Source of the DNA: Parabacteroides sp. 52
Lineage (GTDB): Bacteria > Bacteroidota > Bacteroidia > Bacteroidales > Tannerellaceae
Reading direction: 5' to 3'
Length of the DNA: 64,000 nt
NCBI RefSeq assembly: GCF_010500925.1
Contig: NZ_QVMG01000008.1
Span: 1-64,000 of the forward strand
This document shows, one piece after another, positions 17,209 to 26,378 of this stretch. The position numbers and the translations under genes are program-made. The number at the start of each line of letters is the position of its first letter. The stretch's first letter is position 1. The notes under the pieces were generated by a model. The model saw only the letters and a program-made list of their open reading frames with translations, searched no databases and was not told the origin of the DNA.

Positions 17209-18765
17209 ATGTTTAAAAATCATCCCAAAGGATTAATCGGAGCGGCTCTTTCCAATATGGGCGAACGTTTCGGGTTCTACATTATGATGGCTATTCTTAC
17301 TTTGTTTATCTCTTCTAAGTTTGGCCTTTCAGAAACAACCACAGGTTATATTTATTCCGCATTCTACGCCTCTATCTATTTGCTGGCTGTCGTAGGTGGT
17401 TTAATTGCTGATAAAACAAAGAATTATAAAGGAACGATCCTTACCGGTATCATATTGATGGCCGTAGGTTATTTCATCATTGCTATTCCTACGCCTACCC
17501 CGGTTCCTAATATGGCACTTTATTTATTCATTACCTGTGCCGGCTTATTAGTAATCGCTTTGGGTAATGGTTTATTCAAAGGTAATCTCCAGGCATTGGT
17601 CGGACAGATGTACGACGATCCCCGGTATGCAGACCGGAGAGATGCCGGCTTCCAGATTTTCTATATGTTTATCAATATTGGTGGCTTCTTCGCCCCTTTC
17701 ATTGCGATTGGTGTGAGAAACTGGTGGTTGAAAGTACATAATTTTGATTACAATGCCTCTTTGCCCGAACTTTGTCACCAATTGATTGGTGAAGGCAGTG
17801 CCATGCCGGCAGAGTCGGTGAACCGTTTGACGGAATATGCCAATGCCGCGATGCTTGACGGAGCACCGGTGACGGATTTACTGGCCTTTGCCAATGACTA
17901 TCTGAATGTATTTAATATTGGTTTTCAATATGCATTTGCTGCAGCCATTATTGCCATGTCGATTTCTCTTGTTGTATTCATCGTCAATAAGAAAACCTTC
18001 CCGGATCCGGCATTGAAAGCAACAAAGGCAACGAATCATACGATCTCCAAAGAAGAAATCAGTATGAGTGCACAGGAGATCAGACAACGTATTTATGCTT
18101 TATTTGCTGTGTTTGGCATTGTTATTTTCTTCTGGTTGGCTTTTCACCAAAACGGTTATTCACTCACTTATTTTGCCCGTGACTATGTGGATTTGAGTGT
18201 TATCGATATCGATTTAGGTTTTACCCGCATAAAAGGTGCTGAGATATTCCAGAGTGTGAATCCTTTCTTTGTCGTTACCCTGACGCCCCTGATTATGTGG
18301 ATATTCGGAGCAATGAAGCGTAGAGGAAAAGAACCTTCTACCCCGATGAAGATCGCCCTCGGTATGGGAATCGCTTCGTTGGCGTATGTCTTCCTGATGG
18401 TATTCTCTTTCGCTCTGCCTGCCAAAGAATCGTTGGCTACCATGAGCGTTGCAGATATAGACGCGATGCGTGTAACCCCTTGGGTGATGATCGGATTGTA
18501 TTTCATCCTGACGATGGCTGAACTATTTATCTCTCCCCTGGGACTTTCTTTCGTTTCCAAAGTAGCTCCTCCGCATTTGCAAGGGCTTATGCAAGGGTTC
18601 TGGTTGGCAGCGACAGCTATCGGTAACTCTATCCTGTTTATCGGTGGATTGCTTTATACCAATGTGCCGCTTTGGGCTTGTTGGTTAGTCTTTGCCGTAG
18701 CAACAGCTGCTTCTATGTTCGTTATGCTCAGCATGGTGAGATGGCTGGAAAAGGTAGCGAAGTGA
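17209..18765 (+). CDS. POT/PTR family proton-coupled oligopeptide transporter
   Basis: This 518-aa inner membrane protein of the major facilitator superfamily has about 12-14 hydrophobic segments. The N-terminal ERFGFY motif (proton coupling, EXXERFXYY-like) and the GGxxADKT loop after helix 2 identify the POT family, as does FYMFINIGGFFAPFI in helix 5. It imports di- and tripeptides with protons. It follows the DUF4831 gene by 30 nt, so co-transcription is likely. Ordinary length and composition. Confidence 0.93.
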   Translation: MFKNHPKGLIGAALSNMGERFGFYIMMAILTLFISSKFGLSETTTGYIYSAFYASIYLLAVVGGLIADKTKNYKGTILTGIILMAVGYFIIAIPTPTPVPNMALYLFITCAGLLVIALGNGLFKGNLQALVGQMYDDPRYADRRDAGFQIFYMFINIGGFFAPFIAIGVRNWWLKVHNFDYNASLPELCHQLIGEGSAMPAESVNRLTEYANAAMLDGAPVTDLLAFANDYLNVFNIGFQYAFAAAIIAMSISLVVFIVNKKTFPDPALKATKATNHTISKEEISMSAQEIRQRIYALFAVFGIVIFFWLAFHQNGYSLTYFARDYVDLSVIDIDLGFTRIKGAEIFQSVNPFFVVTLTPLIMWIFGAMKRRGKEPSTPMKIALGMGIASLAYVFLMVFSFALPAKESLATMSVADIDAMRVTPWVMIGLYFILTMAELFISPLGLSFVSKVAPPHLQGLMQGFWLAATAIGNSILFIGGLLYTNVPLWACWLVFAVATAASMFVMLSMVRWLEKVAK

Positions 18766-18802
18766 TAGTCGCGAAGCGACTGATAACTCCTCTGACTCCT
18801 TT
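18766..18802. repeat. dispersed repeat copy: snap-back core plus ACTCCT words
   Basis: AGTCGCGAAGCGACT forms a small hairpin, followed by TGATAACTCCTCTGACTCC. Positions 18771-18802 match 47392-47423 at 30 of 32 bases. The copy lies just after the peptide transporter stop codon. Confidence 0.75.
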
Positions 18803-18811
18803 AACTCCTCT

Positions 18812-18842
18812 AAATAATCAGCCGCAAAGCGGCTGATTATTT
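18812..18842. terminator. bidirectional terminator hairpin
   Basis: AATAATCAGCCGC (18813-18825) and GCGGCTGATTATT (18829-18841) pair perfectly around AAA. It lies between convergent genes and overlaps the stop codon of the minus-strand gene at 18841-18843. Confidence 0.75.
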
Positions 18843-19749
18843 AGATATGCAATTGCAAACCGATGGATACTGGATGTATCTTAGGGCCTTTATCGTTTTC
18901 AAACAATTCGAAAGGGGAGTATTTCATATACAATCCGATCCAGCTATAACCCATCTGCAAGAGAAAATCCATATTTATAGGACGGATATACAGGCCTGTG
19001 TCCATTTTTTCTTTTCTCTTTTTTCCATTCTCGTCCCGGTAAACAATCCGGGAGGACGATGCCGTTTTTATCACACCGACAATCCCTGCCGAGATAAAGA
19101 AATCATTGTCGTACCGCCTCCGGTTTTGCCATTCCAGCAGGATAGGGATCGTAAGGCTGGTTATGTTCAGCTTACTGGCGGAATAGTGAATGCCTTCCGG
19201 AGCTAGCTCTAACAGAGTCGTTCCATCGACACGTCTGAAGTGTTTGTCTCCATCCAGGCGATACCGGCTCCAGCGTATACCGACACCAGTTACGACAGCC
19301 CATGCATATCTTTTGGAGAGCCGGAAGTCGTGTTCAAAGAAGTTTAGGTTGTATTCCAGGGATTTTCCGCTATTGAGGGAAACCCCATCGATGTCGTTTA
19401 CATGTAAATCCTTGTCTGCGAAGTTGGCGAAGCCTACGCCGAGTCCGACCCAGTGTGCATCGAAACTCCGGTTTCTGTAAGGCAGAGGGATGGTGATGGA
19501 TTTGCCGTGCTTGCGTCTTTCATAACTTTGCCCTCCTTTGTAATGTCCTTCGAAGACAAGTTCCTGTTCTTGTTCTTCTCCGTTTGACGGGAGGTCATAA
19601 ACCCGGACCTTCATGCGGTCTTCCCCTTCTTTGATTTGGATTTTCTTTCCTTCCATATACAGGGTCGTATCCGGAACGATTGTGTGTGTTTCTGTAGCCA
19701 GCAACCCCATAGGTATGCAGATGGCAATCAGGCATAGTACTTTTTTCAT
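18841..19749 (-). CDS. Probable outer membrane beta-barrel protein
   Basis: This 302-aa protein has a signal peptide (MKKVLCLIAICIPMGLLA), a charged N-terminal part, and from about residue 90 alternating strands rich in aromatic and glycine residues (WVGLGVGFANF, YAWAVVTGVGIRWSRY, FFISAGIVGV, MDFLLQMGYSWIGLYMKYSPF), ending in a short strand (SIGLQLHI). This pattern fits a small 8-strand-type outer membrane barrel. I cannot assign a family or function. It is the last gene of a run that also holds the ECF sigma and anti-sigma genes, which suggests regulation by that sigma factor. Confidence 0.75.
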   Translation of the reverse strand: MKKVLCLIAICIPMGLLATETHTIVPDTTLYMEGKKIQIKEGEDRMKVRVYDLPSNGEEQEQELVFEGHYKGGQSYERRKHGKSITIPLPYRNRSFDAHWVGLGVGFANFADKDLHVNDIDGVSLNSGKSLEYNLNFFEHDFRLSKRYAWAVVTGVGIRWSRYRLDGDKHFRRVDGTTLLELAPEGIHYSASKLNITSLTIPILLEWQNRRRYDNDFFISAGIVGVIKTASSSRIVYRDENGKKRKEKMDTGLYIRPINMDFLLQMGYSWIGLYMKYSPFELFENDKGPKIHPVSIGLQLHI

Positions 19750-19776
19750 ATTTCTATCATTAAATTATATTGTTTC

Positions 19777-20241
19777 TTAAAAATCATTGCGTGTGAAGAG
19801 GAGGGTGATCAGATCGTCACTGTCCAATTCACCTTCGATATATACCAGTGTGATCACTCCTTTTTTGCTCACCTTGAAGAGGATAAAACGGTTTAAGTCT
19901 TCCTCTACGCTGGGCAGTTGGTAATAGGCGGAGATGATACCTCCGTCGTCGGTTACTTCTTTGATTTTCCGTGCTCCTTTTTGATCTGTTTCCAGGCATT
20001 TACGGGTAAAGCGGAGCGCTTCTGCATCTTCTTTGATCGTGATGCTTTTATAATGGGCCATGCCATACGTTTCCAACATCTCGTTGGAAAGCTCCACCAT
20101 GGTCACATTTTTCTTTTTTCCATAGCGCTGAAATACTTCTTTAATTCGTAAATCCTTCTGCATCTCTGCTGCTCCAGCCTCCAGGGCGAAGAGTATACAG
20201 AGGGTTAGCAGGCAAGTTATTATGCGTATTATCCGTTTCAT
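19777..20241 (-). CDS. Exported protein of unknown function (DUF4252/DUF6108-like)
   Basis: This 154-aa protein has a signal peptide (residues 1 to about 25). The mature part (DLRIKEVFQRYGKKKNVTMVELSNEMLETYGM...) resembles small secreted Bacteroidetes proteins found beside ECF sigma factors. The family name is from memory and uncertain. It ends with an acidic stretch (GELDSDDLITLLFTRNDF). It is 12 nt after the anti-sigma-like gene and 27 nt before the barrel gene, so it is part of that operon. Confidence 0.7.
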   Translation of the reverse strand: MKRIIRIITCLLTLCILFALEAGAAEMQKDLRIKEVFQRYGKKKNVTMVELSNEMLETYGMAHYKSITIKEDAEALRFTRKCLETDQKGARKIKEVTDDGGIISAYYQLPSVEEDLNRFILFKVSKKGVITLVYIEGELDSDDLITLLFTRNDF

Positions 20242-20253
20242 GATAGTATATAT

Positions 20254-20763
20254 TTATTCTTCTTCTTCTTTGAACAGGTTTCCCAGCTCTTTTAATTGAT
20301 TTTCTATGATTTCGCGATCGTTTAACTCGGGTTCTATGGTGGAGAAAAACTCATCGGGGGAGGTGGATACTTCCTGTAAGGCATTGAACGCGTGTTGGCG
20401 TATTTTATGTATATCCGTATAACAACGTCCGTTGATGACGACATAATTCTCCTGACAGAAGACAGAGCCGGGGAATAGATAAAAATGTCCGAGGCTTAAC
20501 AAAATCAACATGCCGGCAGCCACGCCTGATATCCAGTGGATCTTTTTCCGGTGCCGGGTATAGAACGTGACATATATTGTTTGTTTCTTCTTTTGTCCTT
20601 TCGTCTCTTTCTCTATCTCCTGGTCAAAGTAGGCAAACAAAGGAATATAGCTGAATAGGTGCTCCGGCACTTCTTGTGAAGTGAAGAATTGACGGAGTAG
20701 GCGTTCTTCTTCAGCGGAAGTTTCTCCTTCAAAATACTTGTTTAATAGATTCTCTATATTCAT
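20254..20763 (-). CDS. Putative membrane-bound anti-sigma factor
   Basis: This 169-aa protein has a short cytoplasmic N-terminus (MNIENLLNKYFEGETSAEEERLLRQFF, the zinc-less form common in Bacteroidetes anti-sigma proteins) and one membrane segment near residues 76-96 (ISGVAAGMLILLSLGHFYLF). An extracytoplasmic tail carries two cysteines (VFCQENYVVINGRCY), then an acidic coiled end. Its start overlaps the sigma factor stop by 4 bp (ATGA), which supports functional pairing. It likely holds the ECF sigma at the membrane until an envelope signal appears. Confidence 0.78.
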   Translation of the reverse strand: MNIENLLNKYFEGETSAEEERLLRQFFTSQEVPEHLFSYIPLFAYFDQEIEKETKGQKKKQTIYVTFYTRHRKKIHWISGVAAGMLILLSLGHFYLFPGSVFCQENYVVINGRCYTDIHKIRQHAFNALQEVSTSPDEFFSTIEPELNDREIIENQLKELGNLFKEEEE

Positions 20764-21278
20764 TGCCGTGTATTCATTGTTATCTTTATATATGCTTCTC
20801 TCACGCGTTTGCGGGCTCTTGATAAATTCGTACGGATCGCTTCGATATTGGAGCCTGTAATATCTGCTATTTCTGCCAGTTCATACCCTTCGATATCTTT
20901 CATTCGGATAATCGTTTGTTGTAATGAAGGGAGTTGTCCAATGAGTTGGCGTATGCATTCGACAGCCTCTTTTTGTTCGAGTTGTTCGGCCGGACTTAAT
21001 GTATCTGCCTCCAGATAGAATAGATCCGATTCATTACCCTGGGGTTTCTGTCGTTTGATTTTATCCAACGTCAGGTTCTTGGTCATCGTAACAGCCAATG
21101 CTTCCACACTCTTGTACTGATCCAGTTGATCCCGGATGTGCCAAAGTTTGAGGAAGACTTCCTGCACTATATCCTCGGCATCTTCTTTCTCTTCAATTAG
21201 CCGGAGGGATATACGCATTATCTTCTCGCGAAGGGGCAATACTGTTATCTTAAACCTCTCGAATTCCATTCTACTCAT
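20760..21278 (-). CDS. RNA polymerase ECF-type sigma-70 factor
   Basis: This protein has region 2 (SLRLIEEKEDAEDIVQEVFLKLWHIRD) and region 4 (LPSLQQTIIRMKDIEGYELAEIADITGSNIEAIRTNLSRARKRVREAY) with a helix-turn-helix. I start it at ATG 21278 (MSRMEFERF, 172 aa). ATG 21269 is an alternative, and the open frame extends to 21302. It is cytoplasmic and predicted to control its own operon (anti-sigma, small exported protein, barrel protein). It follows the MATE gene by about 60 nt in the same direction. Confidence 0.93.
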   Translation of the reverse strand: MSRMEFERFKITVLPLREKIMRISLRLIEEKEDAEDIVQEVFLKLWHIRDQLDQYKSVEALAVTMTKNLTLDKIKRQKPQGNESDLFYLEADTLSPAEQLEQKEAVECIRQLIGQLPSLQQTIIRMKDIEGYELAEIADITGSNIEAIRTNLSRARKRVREAYIKITMNTRQ

Positions 21279-21339
21279 TAGACGACAAAAGGAAGAAAAC
21301 ATAACATCTCAGAAACAAAAAAGAAGTATGCCTTTTCAT

Positions 21340-22692
21340 TTAAAGGCTGTTTTTGTACCTTTTTATATGATGGGCTAAGAAAAACCAGGCAGTAACAGCT
21401 GCGGCAAAGTCTGACAAAGGAGCCGCGAACCATACACCGTCCAGGTCGAAAAAGGGAGGTAATAAAAGAATGGCAGGAATCAGGAAAAGGCATTGCCGGC
21501 TTAAACTTAGAAACATGGCTTTCCAGGCAATACCAATACTTTGAAAGAATTGGGTGATGGCTATTTGAGATCCAACCGGTAAAAAGAGTAAAAGAGAGAT
21601 GCGTAAGCCATTGGAGGAGATGGCTATCATTTCAGGATCGTTGCTGAAAGCCCGGACAATCCATTCCGGGGAAAAAGTACTGCAAAGAAAGCCGGCGCCG
21701 GTAATACAGGTTGCGGTGATAATGACCAGCCGCAGGGTCGCCAATACTCTTTTATGCAATCCGGCTCCATGATTATAGCCGACAATAGGCTGCATGCCTT
21801 GGGCGATGCCGATGTTGAGCATAACCAACAACATCGCCACGCTAGAGATAATGCCATTGGCACCGATAGCCAGGTCGCCTCCATAGGTTTTCAATGAATG
21901 ATTCATGACCACATTTACCAAACTGCCGGCTAATTGCATGGCAAAAGGGGAGATGCCTATGGAGACAATGCCCCAAATGAGAGGCTTTTTCAGGGTAAAG
22001 GTGTTTTTCCGGAAGCGGATCAGGCTTTTTTTATGTAGGAAGTGATGCATAACAAAAAGGGCACTGACGGCCATGGATATCACTGTGGCTACCGCTGCTC
22101 CTTTTATGCCCAGATCCATGCCGAAGATAAACACAGCATCCAGGATGATATTCAGAAAGGCACCGATCAACATAGTGAACATGGCTTTCCGGGGATAACC
22201 GGAGGCACGCATGACGGCATTGAAGCTAAAGCTTAGAGCTGCAAAAATATTCCCGGGAATAGTGATCCTCAGATAATCCTTCGCATAAGGAATGGTTTGT
22301 TCGCTTCCGCCAAAAGCCAATAGAAGTTCATCCATAAAAAGCAGGCAGGGGATCAGGGTGCAGGCGGATAAGATAAAAGTCAAAACCAAAGCGTTGCCCA
22401 AGACATTTTCGGCCAGATCGTTTTGCTTTCTACCCAGATAGATGGATATACGGGTAGCCGTACCGACGCCTACCAACATGCCAAAGGCCTGGATGAAAAG
22501 AAGAATAGGGAAGGTCAATGTCAGGCCAGAGATGGCCAATGCTCCGACTCCTTGTCCGATAAAGATACGGTCCACAATATTGTATAAGGCATTGACCATT
22601 GTCCCGATAACTGCCGGTATGGCATAATGCAATAACAAAGGAGCAATTTTCTCATGTTCCAGTCTCTGGGTGATATGTGTTGTCGTATTCAT
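21340..22692 (-). CDS. MATE family efflux transporter
   Basis: This 450-aa inner membrane protein has about 12 hydrophobic helices in two repeated halves. The family pattern includes IPAVIGTMVNALYNIVDRIFIGQGVGALAISGL in helix 1-2 and GMQPIVGYNHGAG in the second half. Members export cationic drugs or metabolites using sodium or proton gradients. The substrate is not predictable here. It starts 44 nt beyond the ABC ATPase stop; the two are transcribed in the same direction. Confidence 0.93.
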   Translation of the reverse strand: MNTTTHITQRLEHEKIAPLLLHYAIPAVIGTMVNALYNIVDRIFIGQGVGALAISGLTLTFPILLFIQAFGMLVGVGTATRISIYLGRKQNDLAENVLGNALVLTFILSACTLIPCLLFMDELLLAFGGSEQTIPYAKDYLRITIPGNIFAALSFSFNAVMRASGYPRKAMFTMLIGAFLNIILDAVFIFGMDLGIKGAAVATVISMAVSALFVMHHFLHKKSLIRFRKNTFTLKKPLIWGIVSIGISPFAMQLAGSLVNVVMNHSLKTYGGDLAIGANGIISSVAMLLVMLNIGIAQGMQPIVGYNHGAGLHKRVLATLRLVIITATCITGAGFLCSTFSPEWIVRAFSNDPEMIAISSNGLRISLLLFLPVGSQIAITQFFQSIGIAWKAMFLSLSRQCLFLIPAILLLPPFFDLDGVWFAAPLSDFAAAVTAWFFLAHHIKRYKNSL

Positions 22693-22736
22693 TCTTCTTT
22701 ATCTGTATAAAAGGCAGGAAAGTCGTGTCTTTGGAT

Positions 22737-23732
22737 TTACAAAGATAAGAGTAAAGATTCAATACTGTTTACTTCTTTTTGTTTTTGTTCGGGGTAGGAT
22801 ATGATCAACTGTTTGGGAGATAGGCAATTGATGTTTATATGTTGTTTGTTGACGGGAGAAGGACGATATCCTTTTCTGACCAGTGCATTCCCTACCCAAT
22901 AGGAAGTCAGGAAGTCTCCTTCCACACCAATTGGGGTTTCCGGTATGGTTGTATTTAACTTACCCGTAGAAGGGTCGAAGACGATTCCTTCTTTCTTGAA
23001 AAAGGATTCGAATGAACCGGAAAGTATCAAATCCTCTGGTGTGCCACAAACCATAGGACGTTGTTTCTCCTGTAACCAAAGGCGGTCGCCCATTTGTATG
23101 GCCAGGTCCAGGTCGTGGGTGGATAATAAGATCGCCTTTTGCTGTTGGGTCGCTAATTGACGCAGGAGTACCATGGTTTCGATTCGGCTGGTGACGTCCA
23201 GAAAGGCTGTCGGTTCGTCCAGGATAATGATCGGGCATTGTTGTGCCAGTGTTTTGGCAATCATAACCTTCTGCCGTTCTCCGTCGCTTAGTTCCGAGAC
23301 ATAGTTCTGTTTTTTGTGACTGATACCGACGGCTTCGATAGATTCTTCTATGATGAGATGGTCTTCTTTTTTCAGTTGCCCGAAGAAACCGGTGTATGGA
23401 TGTCTGCCCAGAGAAACCAATTCATAGACTGTAATTCCCCCGGCATTTGTCTTTTCTGTCAGAACAACTCCTACGGTTAAAGAAAAGACATTCTGTGAAT
23501 AGGATTCCAAGGGTTTGCCCATCAACTGGATCGTTCCTGCCAAAGGGGGTTGAAAGCCGCATAAGGTACGCAGTAGGGTGGATTTACCGGCACCGTTTAA
23601 CCCCAATAGGCAAGTCACTTCTCCTGTATGTACCTGTATGTCCAAGGAGTCGTGTACCACTTTTCGGTGTCCTCCTTTTAAAAGATAACCGATCGAAAGG
23701 TTGGATGTCTCTATGACGGGGCTGGATTTCAT
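22737..23732 (-). CDS. FecE/BtuD-type ABC transporter ATP-binding protein with C-terminal extension
   Basis: This 331-aa ATPase belongs to the iron-siderophore/cobalamin import family. Walker A GLNGAGKST, signature ELSDGERQ and Walker B IIILDEPTAFLD are intact. After the normal ATPase core (about 1-245) there is an extra region of about 85 residues (including GNALVRKGYRPSPVNKQHININ) that I do not recognise. It is 6 nt after the partner permease gene. A substrate-binding protein gene is not in the vicinity. Confidence 0.9.
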   Translation of the reverse strand: MKSSPVIETSNLSIGYLLKGGHRKVVHDSLDIQVHTGEVTCLLGLNGAGKSTLLRTLCGFQPPLAGTIQLMGKPLESYSQNVFSLTVGVVLTEKTNAGGITVYELVSLGRHPYTGFFGQLKKEDHLIIEESIEAVGISHKKQNYVSELSDGERQKVMIAKTLAQQCPIIILDEPTAFLDVTSRIETMVLLRQLATQQQKAILLSTHDLDLAIQMGDRLWLQEKQRPMVCGTPEDLILSGSFESFFKKEGIVFDPSTGKLNTTIPETPIGVEGDFLTSYWVGNALVRKGYRPSPVNKQHININCLSPKQLIISYPEQKQKEVNSIESLLLSL

Positions 23733-23738
23733 TTTGTA

Positions 23739-24773
23739 TTAATCAAAATATTGAATATTCTTTCGGTTGATAATCACATAAAGAATGACCGGAGCCCCCA
23801 AGAGAGGAGTAACGGCATTGAGCGGAAGAATCATGTTGGATCCCGGGACTACCATCAACATATTGCATAACAAAGCGATACAGGAGCCGGTAAGTAGGGT
23901 GACCGGTACAAGCATCTTATGATTGGAAGAGCCCAACAGGAGCCGGGCTATATGGGGGACTGCCAAACCGATAAAAGAGATGGGGCCGCAAAAGGCAGTC
24001 GTCACAGCTGTTAATAATCCGGTACAGAAAAGGATTAAAGCACGTGTCGTCTTGATTTTTACGCCTAAGTTAGCGGCATATAATTCACCCAGCAAAAGAG
24101 CATTCAGAGGTTTTATCAGGAGGATCGCAAAAAATAAACCAAGCAAGGAAAAGAAAGTGAAGTAGGGAAGCTGTTCTATAGATACGCCGGAGAAATTGCC
24201 CATGCCCCACATCACAAAGGTGTGTACCTTATCTGCAGCGGCATAATAGTTCAAGATGGAAATGATGGAGGAAGCCAGGTAGCCGATCATGATGCCTATA
24301 ATAAGCAACATCACGTTGTTTCTTACTTTGGAAGAGAAATAAATGATCAATAATAAAACCAGACAGGCACCGGTTAAAGCCGCCAGGATAATGGCCATGT
24401 ATCCACTCAGGGACCAGCCGGTCAACTCTTTCAATGATCCTCCCAGGTAGAGCATAACAACGGCTACCCCCAGATTCGCTCCGTCGCTTATGCCTAATAT
24501 AGAAGGTCCGGCTAATGGATTTCTGAAAAGCGTTTGCAGCAATAATCCGCTTGTGGCGAGTGAAGCGCCGGCTAATAGGGCGGTTATGGCCTGCGGCAGA
24601 CGCGCTTGCAGGACTATATTGTTCCAGGCAATCCGGTCAGTCTCTTTCCCCAGTAAAATATCCACCACCTGCATAAAAGGAATGGAAACGGCCCCATAAG
24701 CCAGACTTCCTACAAAAAGGAGAAGGAGAAGGGCGATTAAAAAGAGATAGAAAAGGGATGCCTTTTTTTTCAT
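23739..24773 (-). CDS. FecCD family ABC transporter permease (siderophore, heme or cobalamin import)
   Basis: This membrane permease has about 9-10 hydrophobic helices and family motifs ARLPQAITALLAGASLATSGLLLQTLFRNPLAGPSILG and GPISFIGLAVPHIARLLLG. I place the start at ATG 24773 (MKKKASLF); the longer frame begins with GTG at 24779. A TACCTTTG -7 element lies at 24786-24779, immediately before this ATG, so the message may be leaderless. It forms an importer with the ATPase gene 6 nt downstream. With a cobalamin pathway elsewhere in the window B12 is a possible substrate, but iron chelates fit equally. Confidence 0.92.
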   Translation of the reverse strand: MKKKASLFYLFLIALLLLLFVGSLAYGAVSIPFMQVVDILLGKETDRIAWNNIVLQARLPQAITALLAGASLATSGLLLQTLFRNPLAGPSILGISDGANLGVAVVMLYLGGSLKELTGWSLSGYMAIILAALTGACLVLLLIIYFSSKVRNNVMLLIIGIMIGYLASSIISILNYYAAADKVHTFVMWGMGNFSGVSIEQLPYFTFFSLLGLFFAILLIKPLNALLLGELYAANLGVKIKTTRALILFCTGLLTAVTTAFCGPISFIGLAVPHIARLLLGSSNHKMLVPVTLLTGSCIALLCNMLMVVPGSNMILPLNAVTPLLGAPVILYVIINRKNIQYFD

Positions 24774-24821
24774 ACCCACAAAGGTAGTGAATTTTTAGAA
24801 ATGGGGTATGAGGTGGTGTTT

Positions 24822-26378
24822 TTAGTTGACACCCATTCGTTCCAGCCAGCAGGAAGTGACAAAGTTGCTCTCTTTTCGATCGTCCAGGTATGAGAGTAAA
24901 GTATCCATATCATTGGGGCAGGGTGTCGGGCGATACCGGGAAATGATTTCGGCTATATCTTTGTAAAGCCGCTCTTCGTAATATTCATGCATAATGTTGA
25001 GGAAAAGGCGTGAAAGGGCCTCCTCTTCATTCATATTGCTGATAGCCATGTATTGGGAGTGCATTTGCTGCAACATGGGGCCGTGTTTTTCTATCAAGCC
25101 GGTTGCTATGAATAAGAGGTCATCTTCTAATAATTCCCACAAAGGGAGTATGGGGCCGGAAAACTCACAGTGATTTATCTGTTTCAATATGTATGCGTGC
25201 CTTTCCCGAACAAAAGGAACACTGTCCTCTTGCAACATATGGGAGAGGAAAGGAACGAAGGGACTGCTTTTTCCGTCTTTAAGAAATACACGTGCCCGGG
25301 GATAACATAAACAAATGGCTAAAAGATATTCCTCCGTAAAATGAGCCGGATGGGTGAGTTCTTCTATCCAAACGGTAAATTCTTTTTTCCCCCGTTCGCG
25401 GAAAAAGGAGTCGGGATCGTATCCTTCCGGAAGAGAGAATAACCGGGTTTTTATATTGTGTTTATTCAATATGCGGGCCAATTTTTTATTGGTTTTCCGA
25501 CTAGGCTGGTTACCGTTAACAAGCAGGTAAGCATCTTTTACATCCTCTCCGATAAATTGGAGCTGTTGCTTTGTCAGGCTTGTGCCTGAAAGGGTAATCG
25601 TATTGATGAAACCAGCAGCATGCATAGCCAGTACATCTTTATAATCCTCAACGATGTAGAGTTCTCCTTCGAATATGATTTTTTCTTGTCCCTGAAAATA
25701 ACCGAAAAAGGGAAGTTCTTCCCAGTCTTCCTCAAGGGGCATGGTGTTTATATACAAAGGGGATTCTCCTTTACCGGCAAAACCAATCAGGTCGCTTACG
25801 GAGTTACGAATAGGGTAGATAACCCTGCCTTCAAAAGCTTTCCAATGGGCGGGCAGAATCGAAGGGGCTTGGCTTACCTCGAAGTCCAGATAGGTGTCTA
25901 TTAAATCCGGATGTTCGGGTAAATAGGGGGATAGAAGAGATAAAAACTCTTCATTGGGATTAGACGGATCTTTGTCCGGATGACGTGCCTCATAGGAAAA
26001 ATAAGGTATGTACTCCGGCTGAACATAGGGAGGGATAACCGAAGGGGGTATCTGTTTGTTTGATTTATTTTTCTTCTTATAGATTGTTTGTGAGGAAATA
26101 TGTTTTTCCTCTGCATTGTTTGTTAATCGCAGAACCGCTTCATTGAAAGAACAATGTTCTATTTTCCGGATAAATGAGATCACGTCTCCCCGTTCGCCAC
26201 AAGCGAAGCAGGTATAGACCTGACGTTGCAGGTCTACTTGCAGGGAAGCATGTGCATCTTCATGAAACGGGCACGAACCAAAGGCTTTTCTGCCTCTGTA
26301 TTCCAAGTTGATATATTTACCGATCACCTGGTCAATCGCAAATTTATCCTTAAGGTTTTGGACTTCAGTAGGTGTCAT
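24822..26378 (-). CDS. DNA primase-like protein with CHC2 zinc finger and degenerate TOPRIM domain
   Basis: This 518-aa protein has a DnaG-type layout: zinc-binding domain (CPFHEDAH with Cys36 and His39; Cys57 and Cys60 in CFACGERGD), a core with RVIYPIRNSVSDLIGFAGK, then TOPRIM (IVEDYKDVLAMHAAGF, Glu244; SGTSLT). The TOPRIM Asp-x-Asp pair that binds metal in DnaG is replaced by VNGNQPS (Asn288, Asn290), and the Gly after Glu244 is Asp. Active primer synthesis is therefore doubtful. The C-terminal 170 residues are helical and may interact with other proteins. It is shorter than DnaG (about 600-660 aa), so a separate canonical dnaG is expected elsewhere. Its ATG overlaps the stop of the small ORF upstream. 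Confidence 0.88.
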   Translation of the reverse strand: MTPTEVQNLKDKFAIDQVIGKYINLEYRGRKAFGSCPFHEDAHASLQVDLQRQVYTCFACGERGDVISFIRKIEHCSFNEAVLRLTNNAEEKHISSQTIYKKKNKSNKQIPPSVIPPYVQPEYIPYFSYEARHPDKDPSNPNEEFLSLLSPYLPEHPDLIDTYLDFEVSQAPSILPAHWKAFEGRVIYPIRNSVSDLIGFAGKGESPLYINTMPLEEDWEELPFFGYFQGQEKIIFEGELYIVEDYKDVLAMHAAGFINTITLSGTSLTKQQLQFIGEDVKDAYLLVNGNQPSRKTNKKLARILNKHNIKTRLFSLPEGYDPDSFFRERGKKEFTVWIEELTHPAHFTEEYLLAICLCYPRARVFLKDGKSSPFVPFLSHMLQEDSVPFVRERHAYILKQINHCEFSGPILPLWELLEDDLLFIATGLIEKHGPMLQQMHSQYMAISNMNEEEALSRLFLNIMHEYYEERLYKDIAEIISRYRPTPCPNDMDTLLSYLDDRKESNFVTSCWLERMGVN

